DNA of 64,000 nt from Bacteroidia bacterium (GTDB lineage Bacteria > Bacteroidota > Bacteroidia > B-17B0 > Aurantibacillaceae). Shown piece by piece: positions 42,991-52,670 of the stretch. Made by a program: the position numbers and the translations under genes. The notes under the pieces are model-generated. The model did not search any database. It saw only the letters and a program-made list of their open reading frames with translations, and had not been told where the DNA came from. Every line of letters begins with the position of its first letter. Position 1 is the stretch's first letter. Location of the stretch: NCBI GenBank assembly GCA_016787785.1, contig JAEUTO010000006.1:682001-746000 (forward strand), written 5' to 3'.

Positions 42991-45900
42991 ATGTTCAGAC
43001 AAAAGAAAAAACTATTTATGTTTCTTTTTTCTGTGTGTATTTTTTACAATTCATTTTCACAAATTACGGTTTCTCCAACAGTTGGTTGTCTTCCATTAAC
43101 AGGAGTTTCTTTTAGCGGCCCTCCGGGTGCGACGGGAATAACCTGGAATTTTGGAGATGCAGTTACTTCCAACCAGGCTTCACCAACACATAATTATACA
43201 TCGGTAGGTAATTTTATAGTAACATATAACGCAACTGTTGGTGCATCTCCCGTAACATACACGGCTCTTGTAGTAGTTCATGGTAAGCCCACCGCAAGTT
43301 TTACATACACTGTTCCTTCAATTAGATGTAAACCTTTAAATGTTCCTTTTACAAGTACAAGTTCTGGTCCTGCTGCAATTTCAAGTTATACCTGGAATTT
43401 TGGAGATGGTGGACAAGGATCGGGAGCAACGCCAATTTGGACATATAATTTGCAGGGCGCTTTTTTTGTTACCTTACTTGTAACCGATGTGAATGGATGT
43501 ACAAGCGCATTGTCAACACAACAAGGACCCATCAATGTTTCTACACCGCCAACAGTTGTTATAACATCAAATCCTTTGGCATTAGTATCCTGCACGGCCC
43601 CTTTTACAGCTGCATTTAGCGGTAGTAATTGCGTTTCAGGTTCCCCAATTGCTGGTCCGTTATCTTCTTACTCATGGAATTTTGGTAATACACAAACATC
43701 AACACAGCAAACTCCGGGAAATATCACATACAATACGCCCGGTAATTACAATGTTAGTTTAACAGTTACTGATAATAATAATTGTAGCGCTACTGCCATT
43801 ACACCTGTAAGCGTTTCGCAACCAACGTTGCAAACAACAATTCCCGGAACCGTTTGTTTAAATGCACCTTTTACCATTGGTTTTCAAACAAATCAATCAA
43901 CAACTTTATGGAATTTCGGAACGCCGTCTACACCAACTGTATTAAGCACAGGCTCGGGTCCAACAACAAACAGTCTTTATACAATAGGTTATTCGGCGCC
44001 GGGCATTCATACGATCACCATCAGTGCAGGGGCATTCCCATGTACTGCAGTGCAAACAAAAACTATTTTTGTAGAGCAGGTAGTTGCCAATTTTACATGT
44101 ACGCCTCCATCGTTAACGTGCAGTCCAACATTTTCTGCATCCTACATTAATCAATCATCGCCAAACGCAATTTCTTATACCTGGACAACCACAAACGGAG
44201 CTGGTCTTACCGCAACAAGTACAGCTGCTAATCCAACATTTACTTTTACGCAGGGTAGCCTTTTTCCTCACACCATTTTTCTGCCCTATGCTTTAAATGT
44301 AATACTCACTGTACAATCTGCTAACGGTTGTTTTGCCACAGTATCCCACGCTTACGATACTATTCATAGAACAACGGCATGGTTCAATAAAAATAAATCC
44401 GGAGGCTGTGCACCTTTAACGGTAACCTTCAGAGATTCAAGCTTTACAAATCCTGCTTTTCCAATAGCAACATACACATGGAACAATGGTGCAACGCCGG
44501 CAACAGTTGTAACGGGTGTGGCCCCGCCAATTCCAAATTTTGTACAAACGTATACCGCAGTTGGTACTTATACCCCTTATTTGATCGTGCAAACCGCAAA
44601 CGGTTGTATAGATACCTCTTTTATAGATACTGTTCATGTTGTTAATCCGCCAACATTTAATTTTGCCGTTACGCCGAGTGTGGTGTGTTGGAATCAACCC
44701 GTCACAGTGAGTATAACACCAACATCAACCAATCCCGTACAACATTGGCATGTGAATAGTGATAACGGTTTCTTTTCTCATTGTATCAATGATCCAAATC
44801 CATCCTGGAATTTTACGCACATGGGTATACATACGTTTACGGTGGAAGGGTATTCGCATGGGTGTAAAGGCACTACAACAAATCCACTATCTGTCACCGT
44901 AAAAGGACCAATTGTGCAGAGTAGGTATGAAACTAATTGTAATGCGGGAACCAGAAAAAGTATTAAATTTTTCTCCCACATGCAGGACGTTGCAAATGCA
45001 ACACTCAATTTTGGAGATGCTACAGCCCCGGTTGCTATTGCTGGCTTGCCCGGTGGAGTTGCAACTCACAGTGTTACTCATGTTTATGCTGCCAGTGGAA
45101 ATTATACTGCAACAATAACTGCTTCCAATGTTGCAACCGGATGTTCACCTTACACATACACCATGCTCGTAACCGTTAGAGATATTCAGGCTAATTTTAC
45201 TTACTCTACGATCGGTTGTGCGGCAATATCGCAAACGTTTGATGCAACGCCTTCAATAGATGTCCTTCAAAGTTGTAAACGCGGATATGTGTGGTATATT
45301 GATAATTTACCTCCTCGTGACACAACTTCTGCTATTCTTACGCACACCTTTGCAACAACGGGTATTCATAATGTGATGCTAATGGTTAAAGATGAGAACA
45401 GCTGTATTGATACAACAAACCATACAATAAGAATTAGTAACGCAACACCTACCTTTACATTCAATAACAATCCAATTTGTTTATCAAGCGGTACAGTTCA
45501 AATAATTAATACAACAGCGCAAACTCCAGATCCTGTAAATTATTTTGTGTGGGATTTTGGTGATGCAACACCTTCATTTACTACAGCATTTGCATCACCA
45601 CCTATGCATACGTATTTTAGTGCCAACCCTCCAAGTCAAAATTATACAGTGGTTGTAGTTGCTACTAATTCGCAGGGATGCACAGATTCTACAAAACGCG
45701 TTATAACTGTGGTTAATCCTGTTGCAACTTTAAATCCTTCAAGTCTTTTACCATGTATTCCAACCGGCCCGGGAAACCTTGCAACTAATACGGTTACATT
45801 TACTGCGCCCGCTGCATACACAAGTTATACATTTACTTATGGCGATGGAAGCTCTCCGGTAACCACAACAAATAATATTACACCGCATACATACACAGCG

Positions 45901-47547
45901 CAGGGAACGTATACAGCAACATTAATTGTAGATATAGGAGGATGTAAGAACACCGGTTCTGTGGTTATCAGTCCGCAAACATACCCTATTCCAAATTTCT
46001 CGCTCAGTACAGGAAATGTTATTTGCAGAGATTCGCAGGTTGAGTTTACCAGCACGTCCACAGTTGCATCTACGCCATCATATACCTGGAATTTAAGTAC
46101 AGCTAGTCCTATCCTTCCAATATCTCCGGTCGTATGGACTTATACTGCAACGGGGCAAGCAGTCATTACTTTAACGGTTTACACTACACCTAATTTATGT
46201 GCCGCTTCAATTTCTAAAACACTCAGCATTTTAGGTGCTGTTGCAAATCTTAATTTAGATAAGCAAGTAGTTTGTTTAGGAAACGCTATCAAATTCAATA
46301 TTAAAAATGATTCTGATAATGTTTACATGTGGAACTATGATTTTGGTGATGGTTCAACTGGTTCCTATACGGCAAACGCGTCTCCAACACAAACCATAAC
46401 GCATACTTATAATTATTATCCTTTACCAAATGGTACCACCACTGTTTCTCTTTCTTATTATCCATCTTCTGACATACTTAAATGTCCACGAACCGCAACT
46501 ACAACAATTCAAATAATAAAAATTGTTGGAGATTTTGATCGTAATAATGAGGCAACAAAATTAGATACTGTGCATTGTGTTGGTGTGATAGATCAATTTA
46601 GTAATCAAACACCAAATTCAACCGGATATACTTTTAGTTGGAATTTTGGTGATGGAATAGGAACAGCCAGTACGCAAAATCCTTCTTACATATATCCTAA
46701 CGCCGGTGTTTATACGGTTACTTTAAATATCACTGATCCGGTAAATAACTGTTTAGGTTTTGCTGTAAAGAATATGACCATTAATCCCTTGCCTAACGCT
46801 TCGGTGTTTGCCAGGGATACATGTCAGAATCGTCAATTTACTCTTAACTCAAATCCAACAGTTGGAACTCCACCTTTTTCTTATACATGGAGTCCGTCGG
46901 CTGGGGTAACAAGTCCAAATAGCCCAACATCTACCGCTACGGCTTCTAATTCCACGACTTATACACTAACGATAAGTGACGCCAATAATTGTAAGAACAC
47001 TACAACTAAGAGTGTATACATACAATTGCCACCGCCAAGTTTTACCTGGGATACATCTGTTGTTATTGGTCAAATATCACAACTCAATAATAATTCGGGT
47101 ACTAACTTTACGTATACATGGAGTCCTCCCACAGATCTGAGCTGTATTAATTGCCCAAATCCAACATCTACATCAACCGTTAATATTACGTACACTGTAG
47201 CTATTGCTGATAACATGGGATGCTTTTTGGTTATGAATACACATACCGTTAACGTAGAGCTAAAAGGAAGTGTAGATGTGCCAACAGCGTTTACACCAAA
47301 CGGTGACGGCGTTAATGATGTTATTTATGTAGATGGATGGGGCATAAGAAAATTAATTTACTTCAGGGTATTTAACCGCTGGGGACAATTATTATTTGAG
47401 AGCAACGATATTAGCGTAGGTTGGGATGGTATGTTCAATGGCGTGCCGCAAAATATGGAAACCTATGTTTACCAGGTTTCGGCAGACACTTATGTTGGCG
47501 AAGGAAAACCTGTACTTAAAACAGGAACATTTAAATTACTTAAATAA
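42991..47547 (+). CDS. Giant T9SS type B PKD-repeat adhesin (1518 aa)
   Basis: A signal peptide (RQKKKLFMFLFSVCIFYNSF) is followed by more than ten PKD-type domains carrying WNFGD motifs (SYTWNFGDGG, WDFGDATPSF, SWNFGDGIG) with frequent Cys pairs. The last 90 residues form a CHU_C domain (PTAFTPNGDGVNDVIY, then FNRWGQLLFE). It lacks the GPYC/NSPVC Ig-like modules of the minus-strand adhesins, so it belongs to a different subfamily. It heads a probable operon with a PorP/SprF-like gene five bases downstream and a PorE-like gene after that. In Flavobacterium, SprF is needed to deliver SprB to the surface, so the next gene is the likely partner. Confidence 0.92.
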   Translation: MFRQKKKLFMFLFSVCIFYNSFSQITVSPTVGCLPLTGVSFSGPPGATGITWNFGDAVTSNQASPTHNYTSVGNFIVTYNATVGASPVTYTALVVVHGKPTASFTYTVPSIRCKPLNVPFTSTSSGPAAISSYTWNFGDGGQGSGATPIWTYNLQGAFFVTLLVTDVNGCTSALSTQQGPINVSTPPTVVITSNPLALVSCTAPFTAAFSGSNCVSGSPIAGPLSSYSWNFGNTQTSTQQTPGNITYNTPGNYNVSLTVTDNNNCSATAITPVSVSQPTLQTTIPGTVCLNAPFTIGFQTNQSTTLWNFGTPSTPTVLSTGSGPTTNSLYTIGYSAPGIHTITISAGAFPCTAVQTKTIFVEQVVANFTCTPPSLTCSPTFSASYINQSSPNAISYTWTTTNGAGLTATSTAANPTFTFTQGSLFPHTIFLPYALNVILTVQSANGCFATVSHAYDTIHRTTAWFNKNKSGGCAPLTVTFRDSSFTNPAFPIATYTWNNGATPATVVTGVAPPIPNFVQTYTAVGTYTPYLIVQTANGCIDTSFIDTVHVVNPPTFNFAVTPSVVCWNQPVTVSITPTSTNPVQHWHVNSDNGFFSHCINDPNPSWNFTHMGIHTFTVEGYSHGCKGTTTNPLSVTVKGPIVQSRYETNCNAGTRKSIKFFSHMQDVANATLNFGDATAPVAIAGLPGGVATHSVTHVYAASGNYTATITASNVATGCSPYTYTMLVTVRDIQANFTYSTIGCAAISQTFDATPSIDVLQSCKRGYVWYIDNLPPRDTTSAILTHTFATTGIHNVMLMVKDENSCIDTTNHTIRISNATPTFTFNNNPICLSSGTVQIINTTAQTPDPVNYFVWDFGDATPSFTTAFASPPMHTYFSANPPSQNYTVVVVATNSQGCTDSTKRVITVVNPVATLNPSSLLPCIPTGPGNLATNTVTFTAPAAYTSYTFTYGDGSSPVTTTNNITPHTYTAQGTYTATLIVDIGGCKNTGSVVISPQTYPIPNFSLSTGNVICRDSQVEFTSTSTVASTPSYTWNLSTASPILPISPVVWTYTATGQAVITLTVYTTPNLCAASISKTLSILGAVANLNLDKQVVCLGNAIKFNIKNDSDNVYMWNYDFGDGSTGSYTANASPTQTITHTYNYYPLPNGTTTVSLSYYPSSDILKCPRTATTTIQIIKIVGDFDRNNEATKLDTVHCVGVIDQFSNQTPNSTGYTFSWNFGDGIGTASTQNPSYIYPNAGVYTVTLNITDPVNNCLGFAVKNMTINPLPNASVFARDTCQNRQFTLNSNPTVGTPPFSYTWSPSAGVTSPNSPTSTATASNSTTYTLTISDANNCKNTTTKSVYIQLPPPSFTWDTSVVIGQISQLNNNSGTNFTYTWSPPTDLSCINCPNPTSTSTVNITYTVAIADNMGCFLVMNTHTVNVELKGSVDVPTAFTPNGDGVNDVIYVDGWGIRKLIYFRVFNRWGQLLFESNDISVGWDGMFNGVPQNMETYVYQVSADTYVGEGKPVLKTGTFKLLK

Positions 47548-47552
47548 AGACC

Positions 47553-48557
47553 TTGAAAAAACTGATCTTATATTTTTTTTGTGTTTTACTTTTTAAGAAT
47601 TTAAATTCTCAGGATATTCATTTTAGTCAGTTCTATTTCTCCCCACTCTCTTTAAACCCAGCTAATACCGGCAATTACAAAGGTGATTATCGTTTTTTCG
47701 GAAATTACAGAAGTCAATGGCGCGATATTTCTAAAGCATATAATACGTTTAGTGCCGGTGGCGATTTTAATATTTATCCAAGCAACCAAAATGTTAGTGG
47801 CGGTTTAATTTTGATCAACGACAAATCAGGCGGCAATTTAAAGATCACTAAAATTATGCCTTCCGCTGCTTTTCATAAGAAGATCTCGGGTTATAATTTG
47901 CACGTTGGTATACAACCCGGACTTGTTATTAAGACCATTGATTTTTACGCACACTCATTTCCAAACCAATTGAACTGGAACACGGGTATGTTTGATAACT
48001 CGTTGCCTAATATTGAAACAGGAGTTAGTCAGCGTTTTGCTTATTTTGATCTTAACTCTGGTTTTGCGGCTTCTAAAAGATTTGGAAAAATAGAACCTGA
48101 AATTGGTTATACACTTTTTCACATGACCAAACCAAAAGAAAGTTTTTTAGGTAATGATAATAAATTAAAGGTACGCCAGGCTTATACTATTAATTTAAAC
48201 TATTATTTAAACCCGCTAATAATTTTAAGAGGTTACACCATGTATGGCTACACTACAAAAGTTAGCGATTGGGTAAGCGGTTTAAATATTGAATACGTAC
48301 TTTCTAAAAATGTATTTTTTACTAATTCTGTTTTTGCAGGTTTTATGTGGCGCGATGGATTTAAAAGAAATCCAGATGCAGGAATTGTTACCGCGGGCAT
48401 AAATTATTCGCACTACACCATTGGGTTTAGTTATGATATTACTTTCTCGCAATTAAAAACAGCAGTAGAAAGCAAAGGTGCATTTGAAATTGCGCTTATT
48501 TATAAAGCAAAAAACACTCGTTTAAGCAAAAAGGCTGTTCCTTGTGAGAGATATTAG
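47553..48557 (+). CDS. PorP/SprF-family T9SS outer-membrane protein
   Basis: The 334-residue protein has a signal peptide ending near LNSQ, then the family hallmark DIHFSQFYFSPLSLNPANTG and GDYRFFGNYRSQWR, and a series of beta strands up to a C-terminal ITFSQLKTAVESKG region. It is a predicted 14-stranded barrel. SprF-type members help attach or export CHU_C adhesins. The start is TTG, five bases after the adhesin stop, and its end overlaps the PorE-like gene by 14 bases, which indicates cotranscription and coupled translation. Confidence 0.93.
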   Translation: MKKLILYFFCVLLFKNLNSQDIHFSQFYFSPLSLNPANTGNYKGDYRFFGNYRSQWRDISKAYNTFSAGGDFNIYPSNQNVSGGLILINDKSGGNLKITKIMPSAAFHKKISGYNLHVGIQPGLVIKTIDFYAHSFPNQLNWNTGMFDNSLPNIETGVSQRFAYFDLNSGFAASKRFGKIEPEIGYTLFHMTKPKESFLGNDNKLKVRQAYTINLNYYLNPLIILRGYTMYGYTTKVSDWVSGLNIEYVLSKNVFFTNSVFAGFMWRDGFKRNPDAGIVTAGINYSHYTIGFSYDITFSQLKTAVESKGAFEIALIYKAKNTRLSKKAVPCERY

Positions 48558-50583
48558 GTACATATTTATTTTTGTGTTGTTTGCGTTTGCTGCGCATTCA
48601 CAATCAGATTCGATGCTGGTGAAGCGTTCGTCACCAAAAACCTTAAAACGCTTGGGGAAGAATGCAATGGAACAAAATGATCCCAGCAGTGCTATTACCT
48701 TTTACGAAGCTTATTTAAATATTAATAACCGAGATGCAAAAGCAAAATACGATCTCGGTCAGGCATATTTGCAGATCCGTGATTATGAGCGCGCTCAACG
48801 CATGTTCTTAAATGCTTATGAAACAGATGTTGAGAAAGCGCCAACGTCTTTATACTATCACGCGCAAATGCAAAAATCAAATGGCTTGTATGATAGTGCT
48901 AAAATTAATTTTCAAAAATTTAAGAAAGAATATAAGGGCGATGAAAAGGGTTTAAAGAAACAAGCCACAAAAGAAATAGTGTTTTGCGATTCGGTACAAA
49001 AGATAGTGAATACAGAAAAAAAAGTTGTTATTACACATTTGGATTCTACCATTAACAAAGTAAATACCGAAGGTGGCCCTGTAAATATTAATGATAGCAC
49101 ATTGATTTTTACTTCGCTAAGAACAGATAAAAAAGAATTTATTATTGAAGATGATACGGCGCAAACCATTAAACGTAAGTTATACGTTGCCAAGCGCTCA
49201 AATAACGAATGGAAATTTGGTGGTGAATATGGTGGTAATTTAAATGAATCGGATTTTAATACCGGTAACGCGTGTTTTAGTCCGGATAGAAAGCGTATCT
49301 ATTTTACTCGGTGTAAATTAAATTTTAAAGAAGAGATGATCTGCGCTATTTACGTTTCTGAAAAAAAGGGAGATGAGTGGAGCGAGCCGGTTAAATTACC
49401 AAAAAATGTAAATAACCCAAAGTTCACCTCTACTATGCCTGCCGTTACAACAGATCCGGCCAAAGGTAACGATGTTATTTACTTTGTGAGCAATAATAAA
49501 GAGGGCAGGGGAGGTTTGGATATTTGGTATACTGTTTATGATAAAAAGAACAACGTTTACAAAACACCAAAAAATGCCGGTAACAAAATAAATACCGCGC
49601 AAAACGAAATAACGCCTTTTTTTGATAACGAGACACGTACTTTGTATTACAGCTCGGATGGCTTGGGCGGTTTGGGCGGTTATGATGTTTTTAAAGCAGC
49701 AGGAGATGGAAAAAAATGGATGAGTGCTGAGAATATCGGTCAACCAATAAACACTGGCGCTGATGATATTTATTACACTATTTCTACAAATCGTGAAGAA
49801 GGATTTTTTGTAAGTAACCGCAAAGGCGGCAATGCTTTAAAGAATAATACCTGTTGCGATGACATTTATACTTACAAGCATACCGAGTACATTAAGATTA
49901 ATTTACTTGGCAATGTAAACGAAATGATAGACCCTAACATGTCTATACCACAGGCTACTGTTGAAGTTTATATTGTAGATAAAAAAACAAAAGAAAAATT
50001 CCTTGTTAAAATTATTGAAAGTGATAAGAATGGTGATTTTAAAACTACTGTTGAAGCCAACCAGGATTATTTTTTAATAGTAAAGAAGAATGACTTTTTA
50101 GGAAATACGGCAGAGCTAACAACCAAAGGAATTACTACATCGCAGGATATTACTAAAACAGTTTTGTTGGCTAAAAAACCAAAGGAGCCCATACATATTC
50201 CAAACATTCAATACGAATTTGATAAATCCAATATTTTAGAAGCAAGTAAAATTGCTATCGATACAACGGTGCTATCGTTAATGGAAGCTAATCCTGAGTT
50301 AATTGTTGAGATCATGTCACACACGGATAGTAAGGGAAGTGATAAATATAACGAGAAATTATCGCAACAACGTGCAGAGAGTGTTGTGGCGCATTTGATA
50401 AGTAAAGGTATTAAAGCAGAACGCTTAAAAGCAAAAGGTTACGGCGAGAGCAAACCAATTGCCCCAAACGAAAATGCGGATGGAAGCGATAATCCTGAAG
50501 GTCGCGCTCAAAACCGTCGCACTGATTTTAAAATTATTGGTGTGCTGGATGTAGAGATCATCAATGCTGCAGAGGTGGATTAG
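48544..50583 (+). CDS. PorE-like OmpA-family lipid-free outer-membrane protein (TPR, PD40, CRD, OmpA)
   Basis: The 679-residue protein has a signal peptide (about 1-19), TPR repeats (about 30-120; AKYDLGQAYLQIRDYERAQ) and a PD40 beta-propeller (about 150-410; FSPDRKRIYFTR, then DIWYTVYDKKNN and YYSSDGLGGLGGYDVF). A carboxypeptidase-regulatory-like domain (about 450-545) follows, then a C-terminal OmpA domain (about 560-675; SHTDSKGSDKYNEKLS and NRRTDFKI for peptidoglycan binding). This order matches PorE of the T9SS. The GTG start overlaps the PorP/SprF gene. It probably anchors the secretion or adhesin complex to the cell wall. No lipobox is present at the signal cleavage site. Confidence 0.9.
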   Translation: MRDIRYIFIFVLFAFAAHSQSDSMLVKRSSPKTLKRLGKNAMEQNDPSSAITFYEAYLNINNRDAKAKYDLGQAYLQIRDYERAQRMFLNAYETDVEKAPTSLYYHAQMQKSNGLYDSAKINFQKFKKEYKGDEKGLKKQATKEIVFCDSVQKIVNTEKKVVITHLDSTINKVNTEGGPVNINDSTLIFTSLRTDKKEFIIEDDTAQTIKRKLYVAKRSNNEWKFGGEYGGNLNESDFNTGNACFSPDRKRIYFTRCKLNFKEEMICAIYVSEKKGDEWSEPVKLPKNVNNPKFTSTMPAVTTDPAKGNDVIYFVSNNKEGRGGLDIWYTVYDKKNNVYKTPKNAGNKINTAQNEITPFFDNETRTLYYSSDGLGGLGGYDVFKAAGDGKKWMSAENIGQPINTGADDIYYTISTNREEGFFVSNRKGGNALKNNTCCDDIYTYKHTEYIKINLLGNVNEMIDPNMSIPQATVEVYIVDKKTKEKFLVKIIESDKNGDFKTTVEANQDYFLIVKKNDFLGNTAELTTKGITTSQDITKTVLLAKKPKEPIHIPNIQYEFDKSNILEASKIAIDTTVLSLMEANPELIVEIMSHTDSKGSDKYNEKLSQQRAESVVAHLISKGIKAERLKAKGYGESKPIAPNENADGSDNPEGRAQNRRTDFKIIGVLDVEIINAAEVD

Positions 50584-50623
50584 TTAAACGTAATACAATC
50601 TTACCAAGATGATTTCTTTCTGT

Positions 50624-50657
50624 TCTTGGTGCCCTCTTAGCGTCCTTTGTGGTTAAA
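50624..50657. repeat. Short tandem near-repeat, 11-bp unit
   Basis: TCTTGGTGCCC, TCTTAGCGTCC and TTTGTGGTTAAA follow one another between the stop codons of two convergent genes. They look like a decayed copy of a short interspersed repeat of the TTTGCG/TTAGCG type that I recall from Bacteroidota spacers; that memory is not checked. Confidence 0.4.
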
Positions 50658-50659
50658 CG

Positions 50660-51172
50660 CTACGAAGGCTCATCATCCACAAAAGGTTGGTAAACACCTT
50701 CTTCGTCGTAATAATCAATAATTATGCCGTCTAAAGGGTTGACTTCAATTTCTCTTTTTTCAGTTTCAAAATCAAGCAAAACAGCGTTTGACTTATATTG
50801 GCCGTTCTCTTTTTCGATCTTCACCAACTTTAATGTTTTACCAATTACCTCCTTCCACATTTTTGTTGTGGAAGCATCAATCGCATACACACGTATCTTA
50901 CCCTCAAATTCTTTCTCTAATGCCTGTGCTGCTTCTTTATAATTATATACAATAGCATCTAAGCCATCGCCATCTGCATTGCAGCCAATGGTTAGTTTTT
51001 GTTTATCGGTAAAATGTAATTCAACGTTATCGATCACTTCAACAACTTCTGTAGCGCTGGATTTGTTTTGCCATAAATGACAAACCACTTTCTCAACCAC
51101 CTTGCCTTGTGCAGAAGCGAATCTTGCTAGAGCCTCGTTTGTGAAGTATGTTTTTATTTCGTCGTTTTCCAT
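50660..51172 (-). CDS. Cytoplasmic protein of unknown function
   Basis: The 170-residue acidic protein has no signal peptide or membrane segment. It mixes strands and helices (VVEVIDNVELHFTDKQKLTI, then DGDGLDAIVYNYKEAAQAL and DGIIIDYYDEEGVY). No family is recognised. It is the last gene of the parA-parB minus-strand run, four bases after the phosphoesterase gene, so it is expected to be cotranscribed and perhaps coupled to it. Confidence 0.75.
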   Translation of the reverse strand: MENDEIKTYFTNEALARFASAQGKVVEKVVCHLWQNKSSATEVVEVIDNVELHFTDKQKLTIGCNADGDGLDAIVYNYKEAAQALEKEFEGKIRVYAIDASTTKMWKEVIGKTLKLVKIEKENGQYKSNAVLLDFETEKREIEVNPLDGIIIDYYDEEGVYQPFVDDEPS

Positions 51173-51176
51173 GTTG

Positions 51177-51683
51177 CTAATTTAAGGATGTTCTGTTGCC
51201 TAATTCAATTACTGCTAAATTTTTTATATCAGATCCTTCTATCTCAAATCTAACTACTGTTTTTACTTTATGAAAGCCATGCACGCCACAGGCGCCAGGA
51301 TTAATAAATAAAAGCTCAAGCTCTTTATCGTACATTACTTTTAAAATATGTGAATGACCACAAATAAATAATTTTGGTTTATGTTCTTTTAAAAGTGTTT
51401 TGATCTTTGTGGGATATTTTCCGGGATAGCCACCAATGTGCGTTATAAACACAGGCACACTTTCACAATCAAAAAATAGGTTTTCGGGATATGTGATGCG
51501 AATATCTTTATCATCAATGTTGCCAAAAACTGCCTTTAAGGGTTTTAATTTCTCGATCTCAAGACAAACATCAATGTTGCCTATATCGCCGGCATGCCAT
51601 ACTTCATCGGCTTCCCGGATGTGTTTTATTAATTTTGGATCTAAATAGCTGTGCGTATCAGATATGAGCAATATTTTCTTCAA
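51177..51683 (-). CDS. YfcE/MJ0936-type metallophosphoesterase
   Basis: The 168-residue calcineurin-like phosphoesterase has the motif series ISDTHSYLDP, WHAGDIGNID, FGNIDD, HIGGYPG and CGHSHILK, ending with NPGACG. These bind two metal ions and act on phosphodiesters in related proteins. The natural substrate is unknown. It lies 20 bases after parB in the same run. Confidence 0.92.
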   Translation of the reverse strand: MKKILLISDTHSYLDPKLIKHIREADEVWHAGDIGNIDVCLEIEKLKPLKAVFGNIDDKDIRITYPENLFFDCESVPVFITHIGGYPGKYPTKIKTLLKEHKPKLFICGHSHILKVMYDKELELLFINPGACGVHGFHKVKTVVRFEIEGSDIKNLAVIELGNRTSLN

Positions 51684-51703
51684 AATTTTTATTGAAGTAA
51701 AAC

Positions 51704-52600
51704 TTATTCTATCCCGAAAAAAGAAATGATGTGCGCTAATTCTTTATCGTTGCTAAAACTCAAGGTTAAATTTCCACCGCCTTTTGCATTGCGTTTAAAG
51801 CTGTAAGACTTGTTAAAGATCTTCTCTAATTTTTTATCAATGGTTTTATCTTCAATGGTCAATGGTTTTTCAACGCGGGTAACTTTTGGTGTTACTTTAA
51901 TTTTTTCGCCGCGGGCAAGGTCTTCAATTTGTCTAACAGATAGGTCTTGCTCCAATGCTAAAGCAAAAATAGCAAGTTGCCTGTCTTCGTTATCAATGTT
52001 AATTAAAGCTTTTGCATGACCCATGCTTATTTCCCTGTCACGTAAAGCTTTTTGAATTGGTGCAGGTAATTTTAATAAACGTAAAAAATTTGTTACGGTA
52101 CTTCGTTGTTTACCAACTTTTTCGCTTAATTGTTCTTGTGTAAGATCGCACTCATCAATTAAACGTTTGTAGGATAATGAAACTTCAATAGGATCAAGAT
52201 CTTCACGTTGAATATTCTCAACCAAAGCCATTTCCAACATTGCCTGATCATCTGCTACACGAATGTATGCAGGCACTTCTTTTAATCCTGCTAGTTGTGA
52301 TGCACGAAAACGGCGTTCACCTGAAATTAGCTGGTAGCGGTCGTAACCTAATTTTCTAACTGTTAAAGGTTGAATGATACCATGTTGTTTAATGCTATCA
52401 CTTAATTCCTGTAAAGCGGTCTCTTCAAAATTGGTACGTGGTTGAAAAGGATTAACTTCAATACTGTTTATTTTAATATTTGAAACAGAGTTCACTGTTG
52501 GCGAACCGTCTCCCATATGTTTAGAAGTAATATCTGTTTTGGCATTCTCTAACAATGCGCTTAATCCTCTTCCTAATGCCGGTTTTTTGTTGTTGCTCAT
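51704..52600 (-). CDS. parB: Chromosome partitioning protein ParB
   Basis: The 298-residue protein has the ParB N-terminal domain (ALGRGLSALL; QPLTVRKLGYDRYQLISGERR, whose GERRFRA box hydrolyses CTP in studied homologues) and ENIQREDLDPIE. An HTH follows (LTQEQLSEKVGKQRSTVTNFL), then a C-terminal dimerisation domain. It loads on parS sites and works with ParA in origin segregation. It follows parA by 70 bases that contain a short tandem repeat. Confidence 0.96.
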   Translation of the reverse strand: MSNNKKPALGRGLSALLENAKTDITSKHMGDGSPTVNSVSNIKINSIEVNPFQPRTNFEETALQELSDSIKQHGIIQPLTVRKLGYDRYQLISGERRFRASQLAGLKEVPAYIRVADDQAMLEMALVENIQREDLDPIEVSLSYKRLIDECDLTQEQLSEKVGKQRSTVTNFLRLLKLPAPIQKALRDREISMGHAKALINIDNEDRQLAIFALALEQDLSVRQIEDLARGEKIKVTPKVTRVEKPLTIEDKTIDKKLEKIFNKSYSFKRNAKGGGNLTLSFSNDKELAHIISFFGIE

Positions 52601-52638
52601 ATTCTTATTTTTTATTCCGTATTTTTTATTTCGTGTTT

Positions 52639-52665
52639 AGAAACCCGAAACAAGAAACCCGAAAC
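52639..52665. repeat. 13-bp direct repeat between parB and parA
   Basis: AGAAACCCGAAAC occurs twice (52639-52651 and 52653-52665), one base apart, giving a 14-bp period. It lies just after the parA stop codon on the minus strand. Confidence 0.9.
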
Positions 52666-52670
52666 TTTTT

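Noticed and set aside
47553-50583. A complete T9SS or gliding gene cluster
   Set aside because: Only a PorP/SprF-like and a PorE-like gene are present. No gldKLMN, sprA, porV or porU is seen in the window.
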